Assembly (NCBI RefSeq): GCF_026460945.1
Contig: NZ_JAOVZV010000015.1
Coordinates: 186,001-250,000 of the forward strand
Reading direction: 5' to 3'
Origin: Chryseobacterium luquanense
GTDB lineage: Bacteria; Bacteroidota; Bacteroidia; Flavobacteriales; Weeksellaceae
Length of the DNA stretch: 64,000 nucleotides
The notes under the pieces were generated by a model. That model saw only the letters and a program-made list of their open reading frames with translations. It had not been told where the DNA came from and searched no databases. The translations under genes and the position numbers were made by a program. Shown here piece by piece: positions 1 through 7,583 of the stretch. The stretch's first letter is position 1; every line of letters begins with the position of its first letter.

Positions 1-404
1 AAATATTCAAATGCCATAATGGTCGTAAACTCGAAAAAAGAGGGTAGAATATCTCCCGGAAGTTTTTTTAGTTTTTGAATAAATTCATAGACAAATTCTT
101 TATCACAATTTTTGCCATTAATTTTAATCCTTTCAGTAAAATCAATAAGATGTGGTGAATTGTACAAACCAACTTTGTACTCAGATTCTTGGAGAACGGA
201 AGAAAGCATATTGCTTGTAGAGCCTTTTCCGTTCGTTCCTCCGATGTGAATACACTTTATTTTATCTTGCGGATTATCAAAAAAAGCACAAAGTTTTGTG
301 ATATTTTCCAATCCTGGTTTGTATGCTTTTTCACCATCAATCTGATAATTTGGAGCCTGAACGAAAAGCCATTCTACAGCTTCAAGATATTGTTCGTTTG
401 TCAT
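1..404 (-). CDS. folC: Folylpolyglutamate synthase/dihydrofolate synthase, N-terminal part
   Basis: Minus-strand reading frame that starts at 404 and runs off the left edge, so only about the first 134 residues are present. FolC adds glutamate to folates (and dihydropteroate to dihydrofolate) in the cytoplasm. The Mur-ligase-type P-loop is visible as HIGGTNGKGSTS around residues 55-66, followed by the family's typical GLYNSPHLIDFTERI segment. The start MTNEQYLEAVEWLF matches the usual N-terminus of the family. The upstream 170 bases separate it divergently from the TolC-like gene. The identification rests on these motifs; completeness cannot be judged because the 3' end is outside the window. 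Confidence 0.9.
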   Translation of the reverse strand, partial: MTNEQYLEAVEWLFVQAPNYQIDGEKAYKPGLENITKLCAFFDNPQDKIKCIHIGGTNGKGSTSNMLSSVLQESEYKVGLYNSPHLIDFTERIKINGKNCDKEFVYEFIQKLKKLPGDILPSFFEFTTIMAFEY

Positions 405-575
405 GCCACAAAATTCTCAAAACTTTCATTAAAATGAAACAATAATTTTCTAAATCTGTAACTTTTTCTAAATCTTAGCGTCTAATGTGGAAAAAGAGAA
501 TTCAAAATCGTTGCGTTAAATTTATTTTATGCTTTAAAGTGGCGATGATGTTGATTAAAACATAAATATTTCCTT

Positions 576-1916
576 ATGAAAAGAGTTTTGATTGTAGTTT
601 TGGGATTAGCCTTCGCAGGAATTAATGCTCAGCAAAAATGGTCTTTGCGTGAATGTGTAGACTATGCAGTGAAGCATAATCTTCAGGTGATTCAAAATGA
701 ATATTCGAAACAGATTCAGGATTCTAATCTTAAGATTGCTCAGAGAAATTATCTTCCTTCTGTGAATGCAAACGTGGGAAATAATGTAAGTTTCGGGCAG
801 GCTTCTTTGGGAACGGGAAGCATCAGGAATGACGTATTTAGAAATAATGCTAACCTTTCCGCAGATATTTTGGTTTATAACAACGGTAAACTTGAAAAAA
901 CAATTAGAAAAACTCAATTCGATGTAGAAGCAAGTCAGTATGATATTGAGACCATTCAAAACGATATTTCTCTTCAGATTGCTCAACAATATTTAACCAC
1001 TTTGCTAAATAAAGAAATTGTGAAAATTTCTCAAAGTGCAACTGAAAATGCGAAAAAACAATTAGAAAGAGCAAAAATTACGACAGAAGTTGGTACAACT
1101 GCTCAAACTGTTAAGGCAGAAGCAGAGGCAGCTTGGGCCAGAGAAAAACAAAACCTTAAAACTGCCGAAGTAAACGTTGGAAGAAGTTTATTTGCTTTGG
1201 CGCAATTGCTTCAGTTAAAAGATTATAAAGATTTTGATATAGTAGATGTTGAGGTTTCTGAAAGCTTAACGCCACAATTGATTGCTGTAGAAGATGTTTT
1301 AGAAAAAGCTTACGAAAACCAACCACAAATAAAAGCAGCATTAAGCAGAATAAAATCGGCAGAAGCACAGACAGAGGTTACCAAGACATCTTTTTGGCCA
1401 ACTCTTACTGCGAGTTTGGGTGTTGGAACTTTTTATAATAATTTGCTGAATACAAATAACGTAGGAAATGAATTTTTCTATGTAAAAGAAGGTGGTTTTT
1501 TCAATCAGTATAAAGATAATTTTGGGCAACAAGGGGGAGTGAGTTTAAATATTCCAATTTTCAATAAAGGAATTACGAAACTTCAGGTGGAGCAGTCAAA
1601 AATCAATGAAAATATTGCAAAAACAACTTTGGAACAGCAAAAATTGACGGTAAGACAGAATGTACAACAGGCTCAGTTTGACGCTGATGCAAATTACGAA
1701 ATTTATCTTGCTGCAACAGAAGCTGAAAAAAGCACAAAACTAGCGATGGATTTTGCCGATAAAAGCTATGCTGCAGGTCGTACAACAATTTTTGATTTGA
1801 ATATTGCCCGAAATAACTACGCAAATGCTCAAGGTTCTGTACAGCAAGCAAAATTTAACTATCTTTTCAGTCTTAAATTATTGAATTTCTATTCAGGAAT
1901 TCCGTTAAGTTTGTAA
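576..1916 (+). CDS. TolC family outer membrane efflux protein
   Basis: A 446-residue protein with signal peptide (MKRVLIVVLGLAFAGINAQ, cleavage expected before QQKWSLRECVDYA). The opening WSLRECVDYAVKHN is typical of the TolC/OEP family, whose trimers form a channel-tunnel through the outer membrane for tripartite efflux or type I secretion. Two repeat halves rich in long Ala/Gln/Glu helices (roughly residues 20-220 and 230-440) fit the OEP duplication; the tail SYAAGRTTIFDLNIARNNY is a family hallmark. No inner membrane pump or membrane-fusion gene lies beside it here, so its partner is unknown. The SprT-like gene follows after a single base, implying co-transcription. Confidence 0.9.
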   Translation: MKRVLIVVLGLAFAGINAQQKWSLRECVDYAVKHNLQVIQNEYSKQIQDSNLKIAQRNYLPSVNANVGNNVSFGQASLGTGSIRNDVFRNNANLSADILVYNNGKLEKTIRKTQFDVEASQYDIETIQNDISLQIAQQYLTTLLNKEIVKISQSATENAKKQLERAKITTEVGTTAQTVKAEAEAAWAREKQNLKTAEVNVGRSLFALAQLLQLKDYKDFDIVDVEVSESLTPQLIAVEDVLEKAYENQPQIKAALSRIKSAEAQTEVTKTSFWPTLTASLGVGTFYNNLLNTNNVGNEFFYVKEGGFFNQYKDNFGQQGGVSLNIPIFNKGITKLQVEQSKINENIAKTTLEQQKLTVRQNVQQAQFDADANYEIYLAATEAEKSTKLAMDFADKSYAAGRTTIFDLNIARNNYANAQGSVQQAKFNYLFSLKLLNFYSGIPLSL

Positions 1917-1917
1917 A

Positions 1918-2508
1918 ATGTCTATTCAGTCTTTAGAAAAATATTTACCTAAAAATACACTTTCATACTTAAGGAAATGGTTTTCAGATCATTCTATTCA
2001 TATTAAGGTAACAAAAAATCGAAATTCCAAGCTTGGAGATTACAGGAAGCTTCGTGATCAATCGCATGAAATTACCATCAATTCTACTCTGGCTCCGCAG
2101 CTTTTCTTTTTCGTTTTAACTCACGAATTAGCACATCTCATTGCTTTCGAAAAATACGGAAGAAGAATTTCCCCCCACGGAAATGAGTGGAAATTTACCT
2201 TCCGGGAAATGCTTTTGGAAAGCCTTGATGTTTATGAGGAAGATTTAAAACCGATTATTTCTAAATTTTCCTATTCACCGAAAGCTAATTTTATGGCAAG
2301 TCCGGATTTGGTGAAATATTTCCACATTGAAAATAATGAAGATGAACTTCAATATATAGAAGAACTAAAAAAAGGTGAGCATTTCCTTTACAGAAACGAG
2401 AAGTATTTGTTGGAAGGTCTTATCAAAAAAAACTATCTTTGTGTTAATCTGGCCACGGGAAGAAAGTATTCTTTCAAACCATTGGCAAGAGTGAAAAAAT
2501 GCAGCTAA
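1918..2508 (+). CDS. SprT-like zinc metalloprotein
   Basis: A 196-residue cytoplasmic protein with the HExxH-type motif LTHELAHLIAFEKYG (around residues 68-82) and a third conserved His in SPHGNEWKFTFREML, as in SprT/SprT-like domains. The C-terminal part (FLYRNEKYLLEGLIKKNYLCV) resembles the zinc-ribbon-like end of the family but lacks a clear CxxC pair. The SprT fold is that of a metalloprotease, related to eukaryotic Spartan; the bacterial role is poorly defined, so substrate is not assigned. It starts one base after the TolC-like stop and ends two bases before the guanylyltransferase ATG, suggesting one transcript. Confidence 0.85.
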   Translation: MSIQSLEKYLPKNTLSYLRKWFSDHSIHIKVTKNRNSKLGDYRKLRDQSHEITINSTLAPQLFFFVLTHELAHLIAFEKYGRRISPHGNEWKFTFREMLLESLDVYEEDLKPIISKFSYSPKANFMASPDLVKYFHIENNEDELQYIEELKKGEHFLYRNEKYLLEGLIKKNYLCVNLATGRKYSFKPLARVKKCS

Positions 2509-2510
2509 AT

Positions 2511-3590
2511 ATGTCAAATTCAGATAAATACTGTGTGATTATGGCGGGAGGAATCGGTAGCAGATTCTGGCCTTTAAGCACACAGAAATTTCCAAAACAA
2601 TTTCAGGATATCTTAGGAACTGGTCGTACGATGATTCAGCAAACCTATGATAGAATCAGTAAAATTATTCCCAGCGAAAATATATTTGTCATTACCAATA
2701 AAGAGTATGTAGCTCTTTCTCATCAGCAATTGCCGGAAATTCCGGAGGATAATGTTGTTGGAGAACCTTTGATGAAAAATACGGCGGCATGTAATCTTTA
2801 TATGGCGAATAAGATTGAAGAAATCAATCCGAATGCGACGATGATTGTGCTTCCTGCAGATCATTTGATTTTAAAAGAAGATGTTTTTTTACAAAAAGCT
2901 GAATTGGCATTTGATATTGCTGCAAATAATGATTATTTGGTGACTTTGGGAATTACACCTACAAGACCCGATACAGGTTACGGATACATTCAGTTTGTTG
3001 AGAAAAAAGATTCAGATTACTATAAAGTTAAAACTTTTACCGAAAAACCGATTCTTGAAATTGCCAAAAGCTTCCTCGAAAGCGGAGACTTCTTATGGAA
3101 TGCCGGAATTTTTATTTGGAATGTAAAATCGATTCATAAAGCTTTTGAAACTTTCCTTCCTGATATGACGCAGCAGTTTACAGCGTGTGAATACAATGCC
3201 GAAGCAGAAGTAAGCTGTATTGAATTGATTTATCCTAAAATTCAAAAAATATCAATAGATAACGGTATTTTAGAAAAAGCCAAAAATGTTTACGTAATTC
3301 CTGCAGATTTAGGCTGGAGCGATTTAGGAACCTGGACTTCCGTTTTCGAAAACAGTGACAGAGATGAAAATGATAATGCAATCAATATAAAAACGGCACT
3401 TACATACGATTCTGGCGGAAATATCGTTCATATTAAAAACAATAAGGCGGTCGTTATTGACGGGCTAAAAGATTTTATTGTTGTAGATACAGACAAAGTT
3501 CTTTTAATCTGCCCGAGAGAACACGATCAGCAGATTAAAGATTATGTTTTAGATTTAAAAAGTCTTAAAAAAGGAGAGAAATTCATGTAA
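2511..3590 (+). CDS. manC: Mannose-1-phosphate guanylyltransferase
   Basis: A nucleotidyltransferase of about 359 residues that makes GDP-mannose from GTP and mannose-1-phosphate, feeding polysaccharide and glycoprotein synthesis. The signature VIMAGGIGSRFWPLS is at the N-terminus, with KQFQDILG just after it and the sugar-binding FTEKP and GDFLWNAGIFIW segments mid-protein; LGWSDLGTW is also characteristic. It lacks the C-terminal phosphomannose isomerase domain of the bifunctional enzymes. I chose ATG 2511 (MSNSDKYCVIMAGG), just after the SprT-like stop at 2508; an in-frame ATG at 2499 would overlap that gene and adds only four residues. The symbol is by function, not proven orthology. Confidence 0.88.
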   Translation: MSNSDKYCVIMAGGIGSRFWPLSTQKFPKQFQDILGTGRTMIQQTYDRISKIIPSENIFVITNKEYVALSHQQLPEIPEDNVVGEPLMKNTAACNLYMANKIEEINPNATMIVLPADHLILKEDVFLQKAELAFDIAANNDYLVTLGITPTRPDTGYGYIQFVEKKDSDYYKVKTFTEKPILEIAKSFLESGDFLWNAGIFIWNVKSIHKAFETFLPDMTQQFTACEYNAEAEVSCIELIYPKIQKISIDNGILEKAKNVYVIPADLGWSDLGTWTSVFENSDRDENDNAINIKTALTYDSGGNIVHIKNNKAVVIDGLKDFIVVDTDKVLLICPREHDQQIKDYVLDLKSLKKGEKFM

Positions 3591-3623
3591 ATATTGTCAT
3601 AATTTCTGTCAGAATTTCTAGTT

Positions 3624-4292
3624 ATGAAAAAAAGTACAAATCACATTTTTCTTTTTGTTTTCCTGTTTTTGGGAATATCGGTTTTCTCTCAGGACAAGAA
3701 AAAATTCACAAATATTGACGGAGTTTTAGCTAAAATAAATCCTAACAGTAAGATTGATTTTTGGGTTTTAGTATACAATAACTACGGCAAAAATAAAGAG
3801 ATAAAAGTTTCCGGAACAAAACAGGATTATCTTCCGCAATTTGCAGGATTTAATCTAAGACCCGGAGAAGAAAGTTTTTATTATATCGTTTCTTCTGTTG
3901 GCGGGAAAATCATTTATATAACAGACATAAGAGAATTAAAAGAGTTTATCGGCAAGATTGATAACGTGGAAGAAGCTGCTATATCTGCAGTTTTAGACGG
4001 TTATTTGATAGATGAACATTTTGTAGATGTTGCGGCTAATTATTACGAAGATAAAAACAATTATTATCTTGATTTGGGGAAAGTGACTTCCAAAGAATGT
4101 CCTTACCAAAAATCGCATTTTACATTGACGGTGAATAAGGCTACAGGTGTTGTGTCAAATGTAAAAGAGAACGGAACTTATATTGAAGTTTACACTAAAA
4201 ACTGTAAAAATAATCCACGACTTTTAAAAATCGAAAAGAAAGAAGAGCCAAAAGATGACCCCAAAAAGCAACCTGTCAAAAAACGAAAATAA
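3624..4292 (+). CDS. Secreted hypothetical protein with basic C-terminal tail
   Basis: Unrecognised 222-residue protein. A signal peptide (KSTNHIFLFVFLFLGISVFS, then QDKKK) predicts export to the periplasm or beyond. Cys residues flank the C-terminal third (CPYQKSHFTLTVN and YTKNCKNNPRLL), possibly a disulfide. The tail is highly charged and Lys/Pro-rich (EKKEEPKDDPKKQPVKKRK). It follows the guanylyltransferase by 33 bases and its end overlaps the next gene by 38 bases in a different frame, so the two are probably translationally coupled. No function is inferred. Confidence 0.7.
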   Translation: MKKSTNHIFLFVFLFLGISVFSQDKKKFTNIDGVLAKINPNSKIDFWVLVYNNYGKNKEIKVSGTKQDYLPQFAGFNLRPGEESFYYIVSSVGGKIIYITDIRELKEFIGKIDNVEEAAISAVLDGYLIDEHFVDVAANYYEDKNNYYLDLGKVTSKECPYQKSHFTLTVNKATGVVSNVKENGTYIEVYTKNCKNNPRLLKIEKKEEPKDDPKKQPVKKRK

Positions 4293-4794
4293 TTTCTACG
4301 AAACCGAAAGACTTTTTATTCGTCCAATTTCGTTGGAAGATGCAGATGTGATTCTTGAGCTTTACAATATGCCAAATTTCATCAAATTTATTGGTGACAA
4401 AAATCTCAAAACACATTCTGATGCTGAAAACTACATCAAAAATAGATTTTTACCTCAAATTGAAAGGTTGGGTTTTGGAAATTATTTGATCATTCTCAAA
4501 GAAGGAAGTCAAAAAATTGGGGCTGTAGGAATTTTCGAAAGAGAGGGTTTAGACGTAGTTGATATTGGTTTTTCTGTGCTCGAAAAATTTGAAGGAAAAG
4601 GCTTGATGTTTGAAGCTGCCCAAAAGATAAAATCTGTCGGAATGAATGAATTTGGTTTAAAGAAAATTTCAGCAATTACGACAAATGACAATTTCTCTTC
4701 TCAAAAATTAATTGAAAGATTAGGTTTAAAATTCCAGAAATATGTGACGCTTCCGAATGAAAATGAAGAGCTGAGGTATTACGAAACGGAATAA
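4255..4794 (+). CDS. GNAT family N-acetyltransferase
   Basis: A 179-residue cytoplasmic acetyltransferase of the RimJ/RimL-like GNAT type. Evidence: YETERLFIRPISLEDADVI at the start, GFSVLEKFEGKGLMFEAAQ in the acetyl-CoA-binding motif A region (family pattern Q/RxxGxG/A), and a C-terminal NDNFSSQKLIERLGL segment where such proteins carry the N-x-x-S-x-x-l-x-E-k-x-G-F motif. The substrate is unknown; this subgroup acetylates protein N-termini, amino sugars or antibiotics. The only plausible ATG lies inside the preceding gene, giving a 38-base overlap. Confidence 0.85.
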   Translation: MTPKSNLSKNENNFYETERLFIRPISLEDADVILELYNMPNFIKFIGDKNLKTHSDAENYIKNRFLPQIERLGFGNYLIILKEGSQKIGAVGIFEREGLDVVDIGFSVLEKFEGKGLMFEAAQKIKSVGMNEFGLKKISAITTNDNFSSQKLIERLGLKFQKYVTLPNENEELRYYETE

Positions 4795-4808
4795 TTTTAA
4801 CTCCTTTT

Positions 4809-5285
4809 TTACAATAGCTCATCTAAAAAATCATAATCTTCAAAATTCATCAATAACTCATAACTGCTTTTTGGAGTTATTACTTGATTTGCATAACAAG
4901 AAGTGCAAATTTTAATTATTTTTATAATCTTATTGTTTTGATTTTTATAAATTAAAATATCTCTGTAAACTTTTAAACAAGCGGTATCATAACTGTTTTT
5001 GCCATTTTTCAAAGAATTAAGCTTCTCAAAAATCTGATTGCTTTTCAGGTCTTCAACTTTTTTGTAACCAAATTTTATTAAATCTTTTTCAAAATCACTG
5101 TGAAGATTTTCAGATTTTGAATTTCCATAAATCGTTTGATTTTTTAAACTATTTTTCTTTGATTTATTTAAAGTTTTCTCAGATTTTAATTTATAAATAA
5201 TAAAAATCTCATCATTAAGCTTTTGCGAACTTATAAAACTGCAAAATAAAAGTAATGGCAAAATGATGAGGTTCTTGATTGACAT
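4809..5285 (-). CDS. Secreted hypothetical protein
   Basis: Unrecognised protein of about 158 residues. The ATG at 5285 gives MSIKNLIILPLLLFCSFISSQ, a clean signal peptide with cleavage near SSQ; a start five codons upstream (5300) is possible but unhelpful. The mature part is Lys/Asn/Ser-rich with three Cys residues (ACLKVYRD; ICTSCYANQ includes a CxxC). The CTSC motif could bind metal or be redox-active, but nothing else supports this. It is convergent with the acetyltransferase and lies 27 bases downstream of the peroxiredoxin on the same strand. Confidence 0.6.
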   Translation of the reverse strand: MSIKNLIILPLLLFCSFISSQKLNDEIFIIYKLKSEKTLNKSKKNSLKNQTIYGNSKSENLHSDFEKDLIKFGYKKVEDLKSNQIFEKLNSLKNGKNSYDTACLKVYRDILIYKNQNNKIIKIIKICTSCYANQVITPKSSYELLMNFEDYDFLDELL

Positions 5286-5312
5286 AAATAATATTTGCAT
5301 TTAAAATTATGC

Positions 5313-5756
5313 TTACAAAATCTGTGCTGCAGCAGTTTTAGAAGTTACTTTTTCAATCACTCTTGTGCAAATTCCTTTTTCGTCGAAGATAAAAGTAGTT
5401 CTTACAATTCCCATATAGGTTTTGCCGAAGGTTTTTTTCTCCTGCCAAACTCCGAATTTCTCAATAACATCACGATTTTCATCAGCAATTAAATCATAAG
5501 GAAATGCAAATTTACTGTGAAAGTTTTTTTGTTTTTTTACAGAATCTCCACTAATTCCCAACAGTTGAAATCCAGCTTTCTCCAACTGCGAATAATTGTC
5601 ACTTAAATTACAAGCTTCAACCGTACAAGTTGGAGTATTTGCTTGTGGATAAAAGAAAATAACTAATTTCTTTCCTATTAATTTTTCAGAATTAATAGTT
5701 TCTCCATCCTGATTTGTTCCTTCAAATTGTGGTAATTTATCTCCAACTTTCAGCAT
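5313..5756 (-). CDS. bcp: Thiol peroxidase, Bcp/PrxQ-type peroxiredoxin
   Basis: A 147-residue thioredoxin-fold enzyme that reduces hydroperoxides in the cytoplasm. The motif FFYPQANTPTCTVEACN holds the peroxidatic Cys44 and a second Cys49 five residues later, the spacing of atypical two-Cys BCP/PrxQ proteins. The segment LLGISGDSVKKQKNFHSKF and the VRTTFIFDEKG strand are family-typical. It is slightly shorter than the usual 150-155 residues. It is divergent from nth, whose ATG lies only 33 bases away, so the two share a short regulatory region. Confidence 0.9.
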   Translation of the reverse strand: MLKVGDKLPQFEGTNQDGETINSEKLIGKKLVIFFYPQANTPTCTVEACNLSDNYSQLEKAGFQLLGISGDSVKKQKNFHSKFAFPYDLIADENRDVIEKFGVWQEKKTFGKTYMGIVRTTFIFDEKGICTRVIEKVTSKTAAAQIL

Positions 5757-5789
5757 AATGATTTATTTTTGCTCAAATTTAATAATTAA

Positions 5790-6419
5790 ATGACAAAAAA
5801 GCAGAGAGCGGCACTCGTTCAGTCAGAATTAGAGAAATTATATCCGGAAGTTCCTATTCCTTTAGACCACACCGATCCTTACACTTTGATGGTTGCAGTT
5901 GCTCTTTCCGCTCAAACAACCGATAAGAAGGTCAATCAGGTTACGCCAGAGCTTTTTGCTGTTGCGGGAACACCGCAAAGAATGGCGAAGTTGGAAGAGT
6001 ATCAAATCAAAGAATTAATCAAAGAAATCGGACTTTCAAATACAAAAGCCAAGAATCTGAAAAGAATGGCAGAGCTTTTATTAGAAAGGCATAATGGAGT
6101 AGTGCCACAAACTTATGAAGAGCTCGAGGCGCTTCCCGGAGTTGGTCATAAAACAGCTTCTGTAGTAATGAGTCAGGCTTTCGGATTTCCTGCTTTTCCG
6201 GTCGATACGCACATTCAGAGATTAATGACACAGTGGAAGTTGACTTCCGGAAAAAATGTTGTAGAAACCGAGAAAGATGCCAAAAGCATTTGGAAAGAAG
6301 AGGTTTGGAATAAACTTCACTTACAGATTATTTTTTACGGAAGAGAATATTCTCCCGCAAGAGGAAAAGGAGAGAAAGACTTTATCACAAAAATGCTATT
6401 TGAAGAAAAAGATAAATAA
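5790..6419 (+). CDS. nth: Endonuclease III, cysteine-free variant
   Basis: A 209-residue HhH-GPD DNA glycosylase/AP lyase that removes oxidised pyrimidines in base excision repair. The helix-hairpin-helix plus catalytic lysine is seen in LPGVGHKTASVVMSQAFG and the catalytic Asp in FPVDTHIQRL. Escherichia coli Nth ends with four Cys ligating a [4Fe-4S] cluster; this protein contains no cysteine at all, and the cluster loop reads YGREYSPARGKGEKDFITK instead. Length and catalytic residues are otherwise intact, so it should be a cluster-less but active enzyme. AlkD- and MutS-type genes elsewhere in the window are unlinked. Confidence 0.88.
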   Translation: MTKKQRAALVQSELEKLYPEVPIPLDHTDPYTLMVAVALSAQTTDKKVNQVTPELFAVAGTPQRMAKLEEYQIKELIKEIGLSNTKAKNLKRMAELLLERHNGVVPQTYEELEALPGVGHKTASVVMSQAFGFPAFPVDTHIQRLMTQWKLTSGKNVVETEKDAKSIWKEEVWNKLHLQIIFYGREYSPARGKGEKDFITKMLFEEKDK

Positions 6420-6436
6420 TACAGCAGCTGCAAAAA

Positions 6437-6493
6437 TTCCCCTCCAATGGAGGGGTGGATAAATTTTCAAAGAAAATTTAGACGGGGTGGTTT
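6437..6493. repeat. Extragenic palindromic repeat, double hairpin
   Basis: Two adjacent inverted repeats after nth: CCCCTCC-AAT-GGAGGGG (6439-6455) and AAATTTTC-AAA-GAAAATTT (6461-6479), then GACGGGGTGGTTT. The GC-rich element stands out from the AT-rich surroundings. From memory, similar CCCCTCC/GGAGGGGTGG...GACGGGGTGG elements recur in flavobacterial genomes, so I call it a dispersed repeat. It could also act as a terminator between convergent genes, though no T-tract follows the first hairpin. Confidence 0.55.
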
Positions 6494-6514
6494 AAGAATG
6501 CAAGGCTTTAAAAA

Positions 6515-6962
6515 TTACTCCACATCCAACAACCTCCTATGGTAATTAATCTGTCCCAAATGATAGCTTAAATGTCCAAGCAAATGAATCAAAAAATATT
6601 CTGTTGTCATTGGATAACCCAATGCTTGAATGGGAAATTCTTTATTCAAATCTTCTTCTGAAACTTTTTCAAGAGAAGAATGTACAACCTCAATTGTTTT
6701 CAATTTTCTCAATCAATTCGGCTCTCGGAATGTTTTTTAATGAAAATTCAAGTTCTCTGTTTCTTACATAACCTGAATTTCCTAAAATCGCTCCGATAAA
6801 ATGATTAATATTTCCAACCAAATGTAAAGTTAAATTTCCTGCAGAGTTTAAAATGCTTTTATCAACTTTCCAGATTGAGTCTTCGTTTTGGGAGGATTCT
6901 ATTTCTTTTTTTAATTGATTTAAATCTCTTGTGAATAGAGATTTTATACTTGTTGTAATCAT
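6515..6962 (-). pseudogene. DinB-family protein, frameshifted
   Basis: Minus-strand gene broken by a one-base shift. The 5' part (6962 to 6690, 90 residues) contains AGNLTLHLVGNINHFIGAIL, and the 3' part (to 6515) contains TEYFLIHLLGHLSYHLGQINYH; together they give a DinB/DUF1572-like helical protein of about 149 residues, the normal family length. Both halves keep histidines of the kind that ligate metal in DinB-like proteins. The frames cross inside GAGAAAATTGAAAAC near 6700-6712, an A-rich stretch prone to indels. The change could be a real mutation or a sequencing error. The family acts in bacillithiol- or mycothiol-dependent transferases in other phyla; no role is assigned here. Confidence 0.75.
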
Positions 6963-7017
6963 TTTACCTATTTATTTTAGTTCTAAAACAGCCCCTGAAT
7001 ACTATTTTCTATTGAAA

Positions 7018-7503
7018 CTATATTTCATCTTTTCGCCAAACACCTTCTCCTGGAAAACTGTATTTTTTTGTGTCAATTTTCCAACTATCGTTATCTTTTT
7101 TTATTATAAATTGTTCTTTTTTCGCTACTCCATTATCAAACTGTAATTCTACAATACCACGATTAATTGATTTTAATATCAGTATGATTTTAGTATTTGC
7201 ATTATTCAGATAGTCATAATGCGTTGGCTTACCAAACGTGCGATTATCCTTATATGGTTTAATACTGATAGGAGCAATTATCTTTTCACAACGTTGGAAA
7301 TATTCTTCCCATAGTCCATCTTCATCTTCATGCGCTTGATTGGGATTTGTATCTAATTGTAAAACTTGGTATCGTTCATATATTTCCTTTTCTAAGTTAT
7401 CGAGAGTTTGTAATTTGTCTATCAAAAAGTCTAATATCTCCTTCGTTAGATGTTGAAATTTCTCAGGTGTTTGACTTTTGTCAACTCTTAAATTTTCAAT
7501 CAT
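7018..7503 (-). CDS. Hypothetical protein, possible NTF2-fold immunity protein
   Basis: A 161-residue soluble protein without signal peptide or membrane helix. The N-terminal 60 residues are helical and rich in Leu/Lys/Glu. The C-terminal half (ANTKIILILKSINRGIVE, then EQFIIKKDNDSWKIDTKKY) reads like the beta strands of an NTF2-like domain ending in a WKI.. strand, as seen in NTF2-fold proteins annotated as toxin immunity factors. This is my impression only; no toxin gene lies nearby. It sits between the broken DinB gene and the DUF885 lipoprotein on the same strand. Confidence 0.5.
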   Translation of the reverse strand: MIENLRVDKSQTPEKFQHLTKEILDFLIDKLQTLDNLEKEIYERYQVLQLDTNPNQAHEDEDGLWEEYFQRCEKIIAPISIKPYKDNRTFGKPTHYDYLNNANTKIILILKSINRGIVELQFDNGVAKKEQFIIKKDNDSWKIDTKKYSFPGEGVWRKDEI

Positions 7504-7583
7504 AATTTATTATTTTTTATAGGAACAGATATTGTTTTTAGAATTACTCAAAAGAGCCTTAGCTTTTATTGTGTATGTTTTAA

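Noticed and set aside
606-989. Antisense ORF of 127 codons opposite the TolC-like gene
   Set aside because: It is entirely inside a well-supported gene, has low-complexity composition, no signal or motif, and is a mirror of the Ala/Gln-rich coding strand.
2499-2510. Upstream ATG (2499) for mannose-1-phosphate guanylyltransferase
   Set aside because: It overlaps the SprT-like stop and adds only four residues; ATG 2511 gives the normal N-terminus right after that stop.
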